From assembly GCA_029379385.1 (NCBI GenBank), contig CM055618.1:3668134-3732133 (forward strand): a stretch of DNA of 64,000 nt. The letters run 5' to 3'. A program made the position numbers and the translations under genes. The notes under the pieces are model-generated. The model ran no database searches. It was not told where the DNA came from and worked only from the letters and a program-made list of their open reading frames with translations. Origin of the DNA: Quillaja saponaria (lineage: Eukaryota; Streptophyta; Magnoliopsida; Fabales; Quillajaceae). Positions 33,609 to 45,468 of the stretch are shown in pieces; position 1 is the first letter of the stretch; each line of letters begins with the position of its first letter.

Positions 33609-34448
33609 CTATTTGATCATAGTTCATAAAGGACTATTATGGTTGGTACAAAGATTGACAAAGTGGACCAAGCTGCTATATTGCAATTTCTGATAAAAAA
33701 CAGGAGCCATTTTTACTTAGTTGGCAAAAGATATGTCAGGCATCAATTCATCGGTGGCTTGTCACAAGCTGAGCTTTGATCCTAGTTTCAGGCTAGTCCA
33801 CCAAAAGAAAAGGAGATTCGCTAAAGAACGCTAAGTGGCAGTAAATTGGGAGGTAGGCAAACTTCTAAAGGAATGATTTATAAGGGAGGTCGAATATCCA
33901 TAATGGCTTGCAATGTGGTAATGGTCAATAAGAAGAGCGAGAAATGGAGGATGTCCATGGACTCCATAGACCTTAACAAAGCATATCCAAAATATAGTTT
34001 TCCCTTCCTTGAATTAACAGCATGATAGATAAGTCAGCTAGCAACAAACTCCTCAACTTTATGGATAAGTACTTAGGTTACAATCAGATATTGATGAAAG
34101 AAGATGACTAAGAGAAGACTTTCTTTATAACTGATCAAGGAATATAGAGGCTCGTTGCCAAAATATTCAGGGAACAACAGGAAAGGAATGTGGATGACAT
34201 GTTCATGAAGAGCACCAACCTGGGAAAGCATGTTGTCGATTTTGAGGAGATGTTTATAGTATTGAACAAATACCAAATGAAGTTGAACCCCACCAATTGT
34301 ACTTTTGGAGTGCCTAGTGGAAAAGTTTTGGGCTTTATAATTACAGAAAGAGGCATTAAAGCCAATCTGAGAAAAATAGGGTGTCCTTAACATGAGAAGT
34401 CCTAAAATGGTGAATGAGGTGTAGATATTGACTGGGCCTGTGGCCGCT
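33609..34448 (+). pseudogene. Tat-type reverse transcriptase
   Basis: RT of a Tat-lineage Ty3/gypsy element. Pieces: MPGIDSSVACHKLSFDPSF-like text around 33735-33790, an EGFIREVEYPQWLAN-like segment about 33870, WRMSMDSIDLNKAYPKYSF about 33950, then the open frame 34190-34390 with DDMFMKS (catalytic DD), YQMKLNPTNCTFGV and GKVLGFIITERGI. It ends at MRSPKMVNEV and 'LTGPVAA', where the text stops at about 34448 next to TGTCACACC. Stops at several points make it non-functional. Confidence 0.8.
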
Positions 34449-36691
34449 TGTCACACCTTATGTCTTACATTTACACTTATATAGTCTAGATTGATTTACT
34501 TAAGATATAGTTTAACTTTCTAAACTTGGTATAATTGAGAGTGTTCTTATAAATCTAACAAATCAACATCTTAGTATTATAAGTGCATAAGAATTACCTA
34601 GTAAATGTTTTTAACTCTATCAATTTGAGTTATAAAAGGTTAATCTAGAAATCTTGTTGAGTAAGTGTTAAGTGAGCATTGTATCACTAGTAAGGGTTTA
34701 ATCTTATAAAAGGATTGTGTGCACCTATTTTATTATGTGGCTACTAATTTTATACTTGATATAAATGAAGACTTTAAGTCTACTTCATTGGATATTGTTT
34801 AGAAGAAGATCATATAATTCCTTGTCCTAACTATATAGATTGTAATTCAATACTTTTACTAAATTTACCTTTGCTACATATAGTCATTACAAGTTAATTG
34901 TGACTTATATCATAACAAATTTTATTGTAGTATTACCATCTAATTTAGCTCTTACTGATTACATTGATTCTGTTGTATAACTCCATTAAACCTGTACATC
35001 ATGGTCTCTATAACTAAGTTGTTAATTCTGACTACATAAAAGGATAAAATTAATTGAGACTTACAATATAATAAAAGTGTAATCTATTAACCAAAAGAGG
35101 TCTCCGCCCCTACATCACTTCATTGACATGTACATAGTGATAGGTATTTATAAGGATTTTACCAATAGAATCTCTACATTGAATTGCTAGAGAATTCTCG
35201 TAAAACTAAAAGTCTAGACAGAATTACATGAGTTATTCTATATGTTCCTTTTTTCCTACATCAACCAGGCAATAGCTAGTTAGATTGATTTACATAGTTA
35301 CACTTAGAGTATTACTTCATATTTATAATACAAAATAGTAAACTAATAGTAGCTTGATTATTCTTCCATTGGGTCCAAAGTTTCCTCTTCCTCATAACCT
35401 TCCCCCTAAACTTTCTAGTACTCATTAACACATACACAATCTGGATAATGCACCACATAACATACATAGTAGGCATAGTATTACAAAACAACTAGAGCCA
35501 CCACTTCCACCCTTAACCAGAAAAGAAATCAATATGTAAGGATCAATTTATTGAAACATGAGACAAAAATTTCAACATACACCATACATTAATTTTTATT
35601 TAAACAACATGAAAGATGGTTTTTGCAATTGACAGAAATGCAATAAAATCATTCTTTGTATGCAAGCACACTAGCATGTTCTTTGAATTTATAGATGCAA
35701 ACATTCCAATCCAAAACTTTTTAATTATGTACTCATATCATCAGTTCCCATTAGGATTAATCTCTTTTAATTACTGGATCCAAACAATAGGGTGTTTAGA
35801 CACAATAAAGGCCTTGGCACTTCTAGGACATGGGCCAGCACTCACAATTTACATGATTAGCGTACTAAAATCATGTTACACATATTTCCAATCAACTTCA
35901 CTTTCAGCAATTCTTGGATTCATGTTATGATTTTAGGAAGAATTTTAGTAATGAAAATAGAAAAAAATTTCTAGTATACATAACACAAAATTTTATGGAA
36001 ATACATAGTATATACCTTGCTCCTAGCAACTAACAATAAAGTATATTATGCTTTAAGCATAAAGTTCATTGTTTCTCCCTCAATCCTCTTTGTACTCCTT
36101 TCTAAAAGCTCCTCTATAGCTTCAATTTCTATCCAGCTAACTACATAATTCCTTTTTCCCAAAGTTGCCAAGCAATTCTTTGTGAAGCAAGCAATCGAGT
36201 CTCTTAAGTCTGCTAAATTAATTGGTCCAATTGGTTTGGCAATTACGGCTCAATAAGCCTTGCATGCAAGTCAGTCCTTTCTTTGGGTTTTCCTTTCCTT
36301 TCTCTTGGTTATGTTTGCAGAATTATCAAGTGAATGGGGATTGAAGACAACCTAAGTGAAGGTTATAATGGTGGAGAATAAAATGACTCCTAAACTCTTC
36401 CACCATTGCATATATATTAATATAATATTTAGTGTATTATTATACACATATAGCTTAATTTCCAAACAAGTTTATCTCCACTTAGTTATCCTTTTACCTA
36501 GATATTACAACTTCTTGCCAAACATTACTCCACCACTAAACATATAAAATATATTACCTTATTACCTACTTGCACATATTTACATGTATATGTATTATCA
36601 TAAATCTTCTAAAATTTTATTTCCATTAACATCTTCTAATATATTACCAATGTATTCTTGAATGTTTCAAGTCTGTTAGCCTTTAATTAGT
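34449..36691. other. 2.2-kb AT-rich region, unassigned
   Basis: It begins TGTCACACCTTATG, which looks like an LTR start of the 'TGTCACACC' type, directly at the break in the Tat RT. It may be an inserted LTR element later split by element B. A 104-codon open frame at 35616-35930 (+; begins MVFAIDRNAIKSFF) shows no family I recognise, has AT-driven composition and is probably chance. No RNA gene was seen. Confidence 0.4.
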
Positions 36692-38187
36692 TGACAACTC
36701 TAGAATAATAAAGTTATTTCATTATGATTCTAATTCATATTTAATGTTAATCCTTATATTTTAAGTTACAATATTAATCAAATATAGTATTAGAGTTGTT
36801 TTAGGTTGTTTTTAGGAGTTTTGTAGAGCTTTTATCTTGATTAGAAGTAGTTCTCTAAATTTTGGTATTTAATTTGTTTTGGGTGTCTTTGCAATGTCCT
36901 AGTTCAAATTAGAGAAGGAAAGTAACTCAACTGACATTATAGCGTTAAATAATATGAAGCCTCAGTGCCCCAAAAGGAAGAATTTTATGAAAAGTTAGAA
37001 AGGACTCAGTCGCAGGTGCCACTAATATCAAGCCACAACGCTGATACAAAGAGAGAAAAATTAAATAAGTCAGGGAAGCTGGAAGCCGCAGCACTTGAAG
37101 AATGAAGCCATAACGTAATGAGAAGGAAGTCGCAGTGCCTAAGTAAAGATGACTTTCGTAAACCAAGCAAAGGATTGGAGCCATAATGCCCATGAATGTG
37201 AAGCCGCAGCGGGGGATAAGACAAGTCTAATTGAAACTAAATAGACCTTGCTATGCTGTAGCGCCATAGATGCTTGCGCCGCAAGACTTGTACCAATTCA
37301 TAAGACTTCTATTTTAATTCAAATAGGAGGAAAAAAAGGCTTATAAATAGAGAAGCAAGGCTGAGGTTAAGAGATGCACCAGAGCTCGTGATAGAGAGTG
37401 CTAAGAAGCTGAAAGAGACCCAAAAAGTGACAACTTCTAGTTTCTATTTCATTTTCTTGTTATTTTCTATTTACTTGTAATGGCTTTGTCTTTAGTTTTT
37501 ATGCTTTTTGTAGTTATTGTGGAATAGTCGTATTCTAGGGATAACGATTGAACTTACATATAGCCGATGTGGTTTTAGTTTTAATTCAATGCATACTTTA
37601 GTTTTAGTATTTATATTGCCTTGTTCTTAATGCTTCTAATTACTTGATCACTAGTTAGATTGATTAGGGATTTTGAATTTAACTTGGAAGAGTCAGTTTT
37701 GGGATTAGCCTTAGGTGATATAACTTATTTTTGGATTGTTCATATGATTTGGATGATTTGATTTGTTTAAGAGATAGTGATATACTCTTTTACCATAAGT
37801 AACCTAGGAGATTAGGTCTTAACAAGTTTGTTTTAGAATAATTCTCATAAGAATATAGAGAATTAGACTAAAGGGAATATGCAATTGCTAAGCATAGGAG
37901 TATGCTAGTTATTGATTAAGAAATATGGGTTAATATTAACTAATGCATCAATTAATTTGAATTAAAGTTATTAAGCTGTGGTGTGAGGGATATCTTGAAC
38001 CTAGACTTTGTTGTAATATTTTTAATCAAATTTATCTTTGAATTTACATTGGCTTGATTAGAATTAAGCTACACCATAGTGGTAATTAGCAATAAAAATA
38101 ATTATTTATCGTGAGAATGATCTCTACTTGTTACTATATTATTTAAGGAGGATATGTGTACTTGCATTTGTATAAAATATCCTATCA
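36692..38187 (+). repeat. 5' LTR of element B
   Basis: 1496 bp, TGACAACTC...CCTATCA. It carries a cluster of G+C motifs (GCCGCAGCAC, GTCGCAGTGCC and decayed forms) at 37000-37290, then a likely promoter/leader: 'tataaatagagaagcaagg' at about 37342 contains a TATAAATA box for element transcription. Contains about 115 bp (around 37758-37875) missing from the 3' LTR. Confidence 0.85.
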
Positions 38188-38206
38188 ACTTTTTGGCGCT
38201 GCTACC
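38188..38206 (+). other. primer binding site of element B
   Basis: ACTTTTTGGCGCTGCTACC directly follows the 5' LTR end. It resembles the 'TGGCGCCGTTGCC' primer sites common in plant Athila elements. Confidence 0.75.
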
Positions 38207-38281
38207 TATGAGTAATTTATTTTATTTTATTAATATCATTATAAGCTTACTTAATTGGCTTTTAGGTACTATTGACATTGC

Positions 38282-38990
38282 ATGCAAAACATTAGAGATT
38301 TGGAACTATTATCACACGATCCTGAGATCGAACGAACGCTCAAAAAGTTGAGAAAGAACCAAATCCTAAAACAATCTTGTGTAATGGTTGACAATCAAGA
38401 AACTCATGAAAACAAGGCTTTGAGGGATTATGTTGTCCCTCTTGTGCAAGGCCTCCATTCTTACTAGATGATTTAGTAATTTGCTCAGTTTGGGGGATTA
38501 CCAAGTGAAGACCCTCATATCTATTTAGTCTTTTTCCTAGAACTGTACGATACATTCAAGTACAATAGCATCTCTAATGATACAATCCTCCTTAAGCTTT
38601 TTCCTTTCTCACTCCGAGATAAGGCAAAAAGTTGGATGTATTCATTACCTTAACATTCCATCACCACTTGGTCAGACATGACACAAAATTTCTGGTCAAA
38701 TTCTTTCCTCTTGCCAAAACCACCAAGCTAAGGAATGAAATCACATCATTCCTTCAACAAGATCAAGAGCCTCTCTATGAGGCATAGGAGAGATATAAAG
38801 ACTTAATGAGAAAGTGCCCATATCATGACATACTTAAGTGGCTACAAGTGCATACCTTTTATAATAGTTTAGGAAACCAAACTAGAACAACTATTGACAT
38901 GGTAAGTAACCGTGCTCAAGAGATGTTCTTGGAAGAACCATCCAAGTGACCCTCTTGAAGGTTCAATAATTTCATATTCTACAAGAGAAG
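38282..38990 (+). pseudogene. Athila-type gag (element B)
   Basis: Starts ATG 38282 (MQNIRDLELLSHD), 95 bp after the PBS. Readable: DYVVPLVQGLHSY to a stop at 38467, then FGGLPSEDPHIYL, LKLFPFSLRDKAKSWMYSLP (around 38590-38650) and SITTWSDMTQNFW, the Retrotrans_gag core. Later text is frame-shifted: the 'slyEA.er.kdl.rkcpyhd' segment around 38770-38830. The C-terminal zinc knuckle is missing; text passes within about 150 bp to the RT N-terminal region, as in element A. Confidence 0.75.
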
Positions 38991-39119
38991 ATGATGATTT
39001 TAAAGAGTGTATGAAATTATTGGATGCATCACCACATGCTAAAACCAAATCCAATATTTGAAAATCTAGATTAACAATTATTCACTCTATCTGAATCAAG
39101 GCCATCAATTGAAGAAGCT

Positions 39120-40240
39120 TCTACCTTGGAGCTGAAACCATTACCTAATCATTTAAGGTATGCTTTTCTTGGTCCTTCATCTACTTTGCCTATTATTATT
39201 TATGCTTCTCTTAGTAATATATAGGAAGACAAACTCTTTCGTGTATTAAGAGACCACATAAGAGCATTGGGGTGGGCAATTACTAACATTAATGGTATAA
39301 GCCCTTCCATTTGCATGCACAAAATCCTCATGGAGGATAACCATAAACAAGCAATTGAGCATCAAATAAGGCTTAGTCCTAAAATGAAAGAGGCGGTGAA
39401 AAAGGAAATAATCAAGTGGTTAGATGCTGGAATTATCTATCCAATATTAGATAGTCATTGGGTAAGTCCTATCCAATATGTATAAAAGAAATGAGGGATG
39501 ACAGTTGTTGCAAATGCAAATAATGAACTCATTCCTATAAGGATCGTTACTGGTTTGAGGGTATGTATATACTACTAGAAGCTGGAAAAAACTACAAAGA
39601 ATGACCACTTTCCCCTTTCATGCATTAACCAAATGCTAGACGGCTAGCATGTATGGAATATTATTATTTTCTAGATGGTTATTTGAGGTATAATTAAATT
39701 GCTATTGTATCAGAAGACTAAGAAAAAACTACATTTCCTTGCCCTTATGGTACTTTTGATTTTAAAATGATGTCTTCTGGTTTATGCAATGCCCCGACCA
39801 CCTTTCAAATGTGCATGATGGCAATTTTCACTAATATAACAGAACAAAGGCTTAAAGTTTTTATGGATGATTTTTTTATTTTAGGTGATTCATATGATGA
39901 ATGTCTCCATAATTTAACTTTAGTACTTAAAAGATGTGAAGATACCAAATTGATCTTAAATTAGGAAAAGAGCTATTTCATTGTACAAGAAGGTATAGTT
40001 CTAGGTCATAAGGTGTTTAACAAGGGAATTGAGGTAGATCGAGCTAAGATTGAAACCATAGAAAAATTACCTACCCTTAGTTCAATAAAAGGAATAAGAA
40101 ACTTTTTAGGCCATGTCGGATTCTATAGGAGACTCATAAAATACTTTTCAAAAATTTCCAAGCTACTTTGTAATATCCTAAAAAAAGACACCCTATTCAT
40201 ATTTAATGATGCATGTTTTGTTACTTTTTATAATTGAAAA
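39120..40240 (+). pseudogene. Athila-type reverse transcriptase (element B)
   Basis: RT with long readable runs: LPNHLRYAFLGPSSTLPIII (about 39140), open frame 39267-39485 with SPKMKEAVKKEIIKWLDAG and IIYPILDSHWVSPIQ, then a frame-broken VCIYY.KLEK segment. The open frame 39767-39964 has MSSGLCNAPTTFQMCMMAIF and VFMDDFFILG (catalytic DD kept). The open frame 40013-40237 has GIRNFLGHVGFYRRLIKYF, the connection motif. Stops at 39486, 39965 and 40235 make it inactive. The relation to A and C is clear from shared frames. Confidence 0.85.
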
Positions 40241-40745
40241 ACAGATTAATAACAATCCCAATTATGTAACCTCAAATTAGAACCTACCTTTTGAATTGAT
40301 GTGTGATGCCAGTGACTATGTGGTAGGAGCAATGTTACGACAAAAAAAAGAAAATATTTTTCACTCTACATACTATGCTAGCAAAACTTTGAATGATGCT
40401 CAATTGAACTATACCACAACTGAAAAATAACTTTTAGTAATAGTGTTTGCATTTGACAAATTTTGATCTTATTTAATTAGAACTTCTATTATTATTTTTA
40501 CTAACCACTCTGTTATTAAGCATTTTATTAACAAGAAAGGTGTAAAGCCTAGGTTGATAAGGTATATCCTGTTACTGCAAGAATTTGACTTGGAGATAAG
40601 AGACCGAAAGGGCTCTGAAAATCAAGTTGCTGATCACTTATCAAAGCTGGAAGGAGATCATCAAGTGGCTGAACCCACTCATATAAATGAAACCTTCTTA
40701 GATAAACAACTCTTCAAAGTTTTTAATAAACCATTGCCCTGGTAA
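40241..40745 (+). pseudogene. RNase H domain (element B)
   Basis: Readable LPFELMCDASDYVVGAML (40286-40340; catalytic Asp kept), FHSTYYASKTLNDAQLNYTT (about 40366), [20 protein letters not shown] and the open frame 40554-40745 with [19 protein letters not shown], the ADHLS ending of Ty3/gypsy RNase H. Some stops (40429, 40468) are present. Confidence 0.8.
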
Positions 40746-40889
40746 GCTAACTTTGTCAACTATATAGTTAGCAAGGTCTTTCCTCCTAACCTAACTTCTC
40801 AATAAAAGAAAAAAATTATACATGATATAAAATTCTTTATTTGGGATAACCCATTCTTGTTTAAACATAGTGCTGACCAGATATTAAGA

Positions 40890-41640
40890 AGGTAAGTTTT
40901 GGAGGAAGAGCTGGAAAGTATACTTCACCATTGCTATGCTTTGGAGTATAGAGGTTACTTTGGAAAGAGCCGAACTGCTGCAAAAGTGCTCCAATTGGGT
41001 TTTTATTGGCCTTCTTTATTTAAGGATGCTAATGAATTTGTTTCCAAATGTGACAGGTGCCAAAGGATGGGTAACATATCTAGTAAGAATAAAATGTCAC
41101 TCAACAACATACTTGAACTAGAATTGTTTGATATATAGGGGATGGACTTCATGGGTCTATTCATCTCCTCATACACCAATCAATACATTCTTGTAGCTAT
41201 GGATTATGTCTCTAAATGGGTTAAAGTCATTGTTGTGCCAACCAATGACTCTAAAGTCTTAACTTACTTCTTGAAAAAGAACATCTTTACATGCTTTAGT
41301 ACACACTAAGCTATCATGCCACTGATAAAAAGAGACTTCTCTAATTGAATGAGATGGATAAGTTTAGGCTCAATGCTTATGAGACTGCCAAACTCTACAA
41401 GGAGAAAACCAAGAGTCTACATGATTAATGGATTGTTAAGCACTGCTTTGAGTTAGGTTAATAAGTCGTTCTTTAAAATTCTCAGTTGAAGCTTTTCCTG
41501 GGCAAACTCAAGTCAAGATGGTCTAGACCATTCACCATTGCCAAAGTGTTTCCATACGATGCTGTGGAATTAATAGCCATTAATCTTTATAGAATATTTA
41601 AAGTGAATGACCAATGATTAAAACGTTATTAGGGAGGAAA
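40890..41640 (+). pseudogene. integrase with internal deletion (element B)
   Basis: HHCC zinc-binding domain at 40899-41138: SILHHCYALEYRGYFG and KCDRCQRMGN, then the core opening FDI*GMDFMGLF and YILVAMDYVSKWV at about 41130-41220. At about 41318 the text jumps from 'acatgctttagtacacactaagctatcat' to the LNEMDKFRLNAYE segment. About 300 bp present in A (6550-6870) are missing, which removes the rest of the catalytic core including the second Asp and Glu. The C-terminal LRSRWSRPFTIAKVFPYDAVE-like segment is at 41500-41570. Confidence 0.8.
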
Positions 41641-42986
41641 AATTGACAATGATCATACATCCATTAAACTTGGTGATGCTACTTGAGTGACACTAAGTCA
41701 AGTTGAGGACTTTAAACCAAACACTTCTTAGGAAGCAACCCAAGTTTCTAAAACCCTTTCTCTCTATTTTGTTTTACTTAGTTTAGTAATGTTTTAGTTT
41801 GTACTTTACACTCAATCTTCATGTTATCTTTTCTCATGTCATAAAGACTAACTCCCTTAGCACTCATGATCTGAAAATACAAGAAATCAAACAAAAAGTA
41901 AAGCACCACTGCACTCATAAATTCAAGCTACTACGCCATGAAAAAGAAAGCACAGGTAAGTTCTCATATTGCTTTGAGCCGTGGCTTCACAAATACACCC
42001 GCCTAATTCCAATGAAAAAATCACATGTTAGGTAATGAGCTCCACACTGTGGCGTCATCTTTTTAGTATCACGTCGCCACTTACCCAAAAACAAAAGCAT
42101 TTTACACATAATGCATTATGCCACAACACCCTTTCACTTAAGCCGTGGCATCGTTATTTAAAAAAAAAAAAAACTGGGTTTTACATAGAGAGCATTGCAC
42201 CAAGGCACCATATTACTCATGCCGTGGCTCCAACTCGTACTTTGTGAAAATTTCAAAATTCTAGGGCATAGTGCCGCTTCACTTACACCTTGACGTTGTT
42301 GCACGGTGTCGCAGTCTTTGTTTTTAAAAGAGATTTCAGAAACATAATTGCCCCAACTCACACCCTAAGCACATAATCTTGTGAAATTAAATATTTTAGG
42401 CTACAAATCACTAACCCAACCCCATTCTAGTGTCCTCTAACACATTGACACAAAAAACCTCACCCATATCACGGTTTGCACTTTATTTGGATTTGCTTCA
42501 ATACAAGTAGGTGCTCTTTCCTTTTTCTTTATATTCTACGAATTTTCTTGTAAGTCGAATGCTTTTTGTTGTATGCTTAAATGCTTGATTGATTGTAGGT
42601 AGATATGTTCTTTAAGGGGTTCTATGATTAATTTTTGATTTGGTTTTGGTTACATGGGTACTACGTTTTCTATCTTGGTGATGAGTTCTTGGGTAATGTT
42701 ACACAAATTTGATGTTATATGAATCTATTTCATGTCACTATGACCTCTACCACCATAATTCTTGAATATTCTTCATAAATTGATGATAGTGAAATAGGTT
42801 TTGGGTAAGAGAGATGGATTATGCATGTTGATAAGTATTGTATAGATGATATTGATATAAGATACTTGAGAAATTCTTGACATGTTGTGTGGGTCTAAGA
42901 CCTTTTTTTTTATTAATGGGATGTGGTTGACGTTGTTGTAGGGTATTTTAGGGTTTGGGAATACTTTGATATTGTTTTTCAAGACA
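41641..42986 (+). other. pol-env spacer of element B
   Basis: Non-coding spacer homologous to 7196-8497 (A) and 50790-51910 (C). It has decayed G+C motifs at 41930-42330 such as CCACTGCAC, GCCGTGGC and GTGGCGTCATC. An A-run of 12 is at 42162. A pyrimidine stretch ending 'gtttttcaag' just before 42987 may be the remnant of the env splice acceptor. Confidence 0.5.
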
Positions 42987-44030
42987 ATGGGACCAAAGAC
43001 AAAAGCTATTAAGCATGCCCGATCGTTTGGACTAAACTTTAATAATAGCTTGTTCGTCTTTGCTGCTGCAGAAAAGCGCTTCTATGACGGGCTTGTCACA
43101 AAAAAGGTTGTGTCATAGTGAGGCCTACACCTTAGCCCAGATTACTTCCTTAAGATGTCCAATCTGATCAACAACAGACACCGAGCTAACTTATGTGCAC
43201 CACCCATAGCTAAAGTCATTGTAGTGGCTTGAGAATTTTATGCTAATCTGGTGAAACACACGGATAACCGAGTAATGGTGCAAGGAAAGATGGTCTCATT
43301 CACAAGCACTATAATAAATACATACTATGACATTCCAGATATCCCCAAGATTGATGAGTACATGACTTATATGAGTAGGATAATTAATTATGAAAGGCTC
43401 TATTTGGAAGTTGGCTAATGAAGAGCCAGTTCACTTTTGGGTCAGTCAACTGCTAGCCTCTATAAGGGCATAGTATTACTTCATGCTCGCTAACATCCTT
43501 CCTAATGGACATGCTAGTGATGTGACTTAGGAGAGAGTCATTCTAGTATATACCATTATTCGAGGTATATCCATTGATGTTGGTAGGATTATTCATAGTG
43601 CCATATTACAAGCAACAAACTCTAGACACTTGAAAATTTGGTTTCTCTCACTCATCGTGGAATTATACCATGGAGCTAGTGTACTTTGGAAGGATACATA
43701 GTTGTTGGTCCTACCGAAGGGAACAATTGATGATAAGCTTACGAAAAGTTTCAAATTCGAAATATTAAAGCAGGTGAAGGCGATCCAGCAACTCCAGCTT
43801 AACCTATTAGCACATAGAAGTTAACATTAGATTATTGCATTTTGAGATTGGAGGTGCAGTGTGCAAACCATTGGCAACACACACATGTTGTCAACCACTA
43901 AAACAACCAGCTGCTAAGGATGATGCTGCAATAAGGAGGATAGGACCCTTCCACTTTCCCTTCTTGTCCTGAGCCACTAGCCCTATTCCCACGTCCCAAG
44001 GAGGTCATCGATATTGATTTTGATGACTGA
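42987..44030 (+). pseudogene. Athila env-like ORF (element B)
   Basis: Starts ATG 42987 (MGPKTKAIKHARSFG). Readable: EFYANLVKHTDNRVMVQGKM around 43230-43290, VSFTSTIINTYYDIPDI next, and a frame-shifted YMSRIINYERLYLEV piece. The order and pieces equal those of A and C. Stops begin near 43117. Function unproven in Athila elements. Confidence 0.7.
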
Positions 44031-45454
44031 GGGGAGTCCTCTTTGTCTTTTGTTTTGTTTTCCTTTTATTATTTTTATGCTTCTCTTTAAAATATTGGGA
44101 CAATGTTTAGTATAGGTTTGGGAGGTAACATAAAAGTTGTGTAATAAATCTCTATCCTAATGCTTGGTTAAACCCCGATTATGTGTAATTGACTAATTAG
44201 GTTGTATTGTGTTTTGTTTTCCCTTATCGTGTTAATATATATATATATATTGCAATTTAAGTTGTTAATGATTTTCTAATATTCTCTTATTCCCATGATA
44301 GTATTATTTATGCATTGATGTTAATTTTGATAACATGCGAATATAATTTTTTTGAATTTGTTATAATTAGGACATATACTTCATATATACACTACACAAG
44401 GCTATTGTTGCCTAGGGTTAATGTTATTAATAATTTTTTCTTTATAAACCCTAGACTCTTTTTAACTTTCTTAATGAGTAAGAATTCCTCTTGAGGCAAA
44501 ATCCTAAGTGAAGCTTAGTTAAGAATATGATTTAGGTCATTGTTGGATGGATAGAGCCTTTGTATATCCATCAACGATTCTAAATTTCTTTAGCTACCCA
44601 TTTTTGAGCCTAATGCCTATTTTTCTTTCTAACACATGCTATGCTAACCAATATTTTGTTTTAAAGACCTATTTGCACCCTATTATATTAAGTACATTCA
44701 ATATACAGTTTCATTGAGTTCAAAAGAAAAAGAGAATGAGCTCGAAGCAAGTTGATGAAAATGAGTGCATTATAGGGAAGAAAAGAAAAAAAAAATGATA
44801 TTGTGTGATCTTCTTCACTTGATAAAAAAATTCAGTTGGGTGAATGTGTAAAAATTCCTTAATGATTCCTACAAACCAAAGGTTTGGTAGAAGTAATAAA
44901 AGAAGGAAAAGAAAGGAAAAAGTGGGAGAACATTCATGTCACACAAGGAAGAAATATATTAGATGATACAAATCATGAGATAAAATAGTTGAAGCTCGAG
45001 TATGTGAGAACTAATACCTTAAAGAGAAAAGGTGAAAAAAGAAGGGTGAACTCATACAAGGAAATTGTGTTTAGGGTATCTGAGCCAAAATTTTCATTTC
45101 ATTAAATCATTACCCTAGCCTAACACTACAAGCAAAATAAAATACCTATTAATTTTTGACTAAGTATTAGCCTACATTAGTAGAGAAAGGAATGAAAAAT
45201 GAAGTTGAGGAGTTAAAATTAGTCTTTGAGTTATCTTGAGAATATTTTTGATCTATCTAGCTCTAGTAGACAATGCCTTATACACACAGACATGAGGACC
45301 GGAATAAGATAAATTTGGAATTTATATATTTGTGTTATCTTGAGTAAAATCTTTGTTATAAAGTTTAAGGATTTTTAGGGAAATAATTAGCTTCTCATTG
45401 ATAAATTAATTATGATTTTTATTTTCTTTCTTTTTGCTGAGGACTAGCAAAACA
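44031..45454 (+). other. 3' non-coding tail of element B
   Basis: 1.4 kb without an ORF between env-like text and the PPT, as usual for Athila. An (AT)n run is at about 44231-44250. It aligns (inverted) with 48560-49760 of element C. Confidence 0.6.
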
Positions 45455-45468
45455 CTAGGTTGGGAGTG
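45455..45468 (+). other. polypurine tract of element B
   Basis: CTAGGTTGGGAGTG lies directly before the 3' LTR start TGATAAC at 45469, the expected priming site for plus-strand synthesis. Confidence 0.7.

Noticed and set aside
34073..34393. 106-codon minus-strand open frame
   Set aside because: It is antisense to the RT frame containing DDMFMKS and KVLGFIITERGI, which is the real coding text.
35616..35930. 104-codon + strand open frame as a possible new gene
   Set aside because: No recognisable motif, no promoter or splice context, AT-driven residue composition, and it lies in repeat-like DNA between two retrotransposons. Kept only as a remark in the unassigned region.
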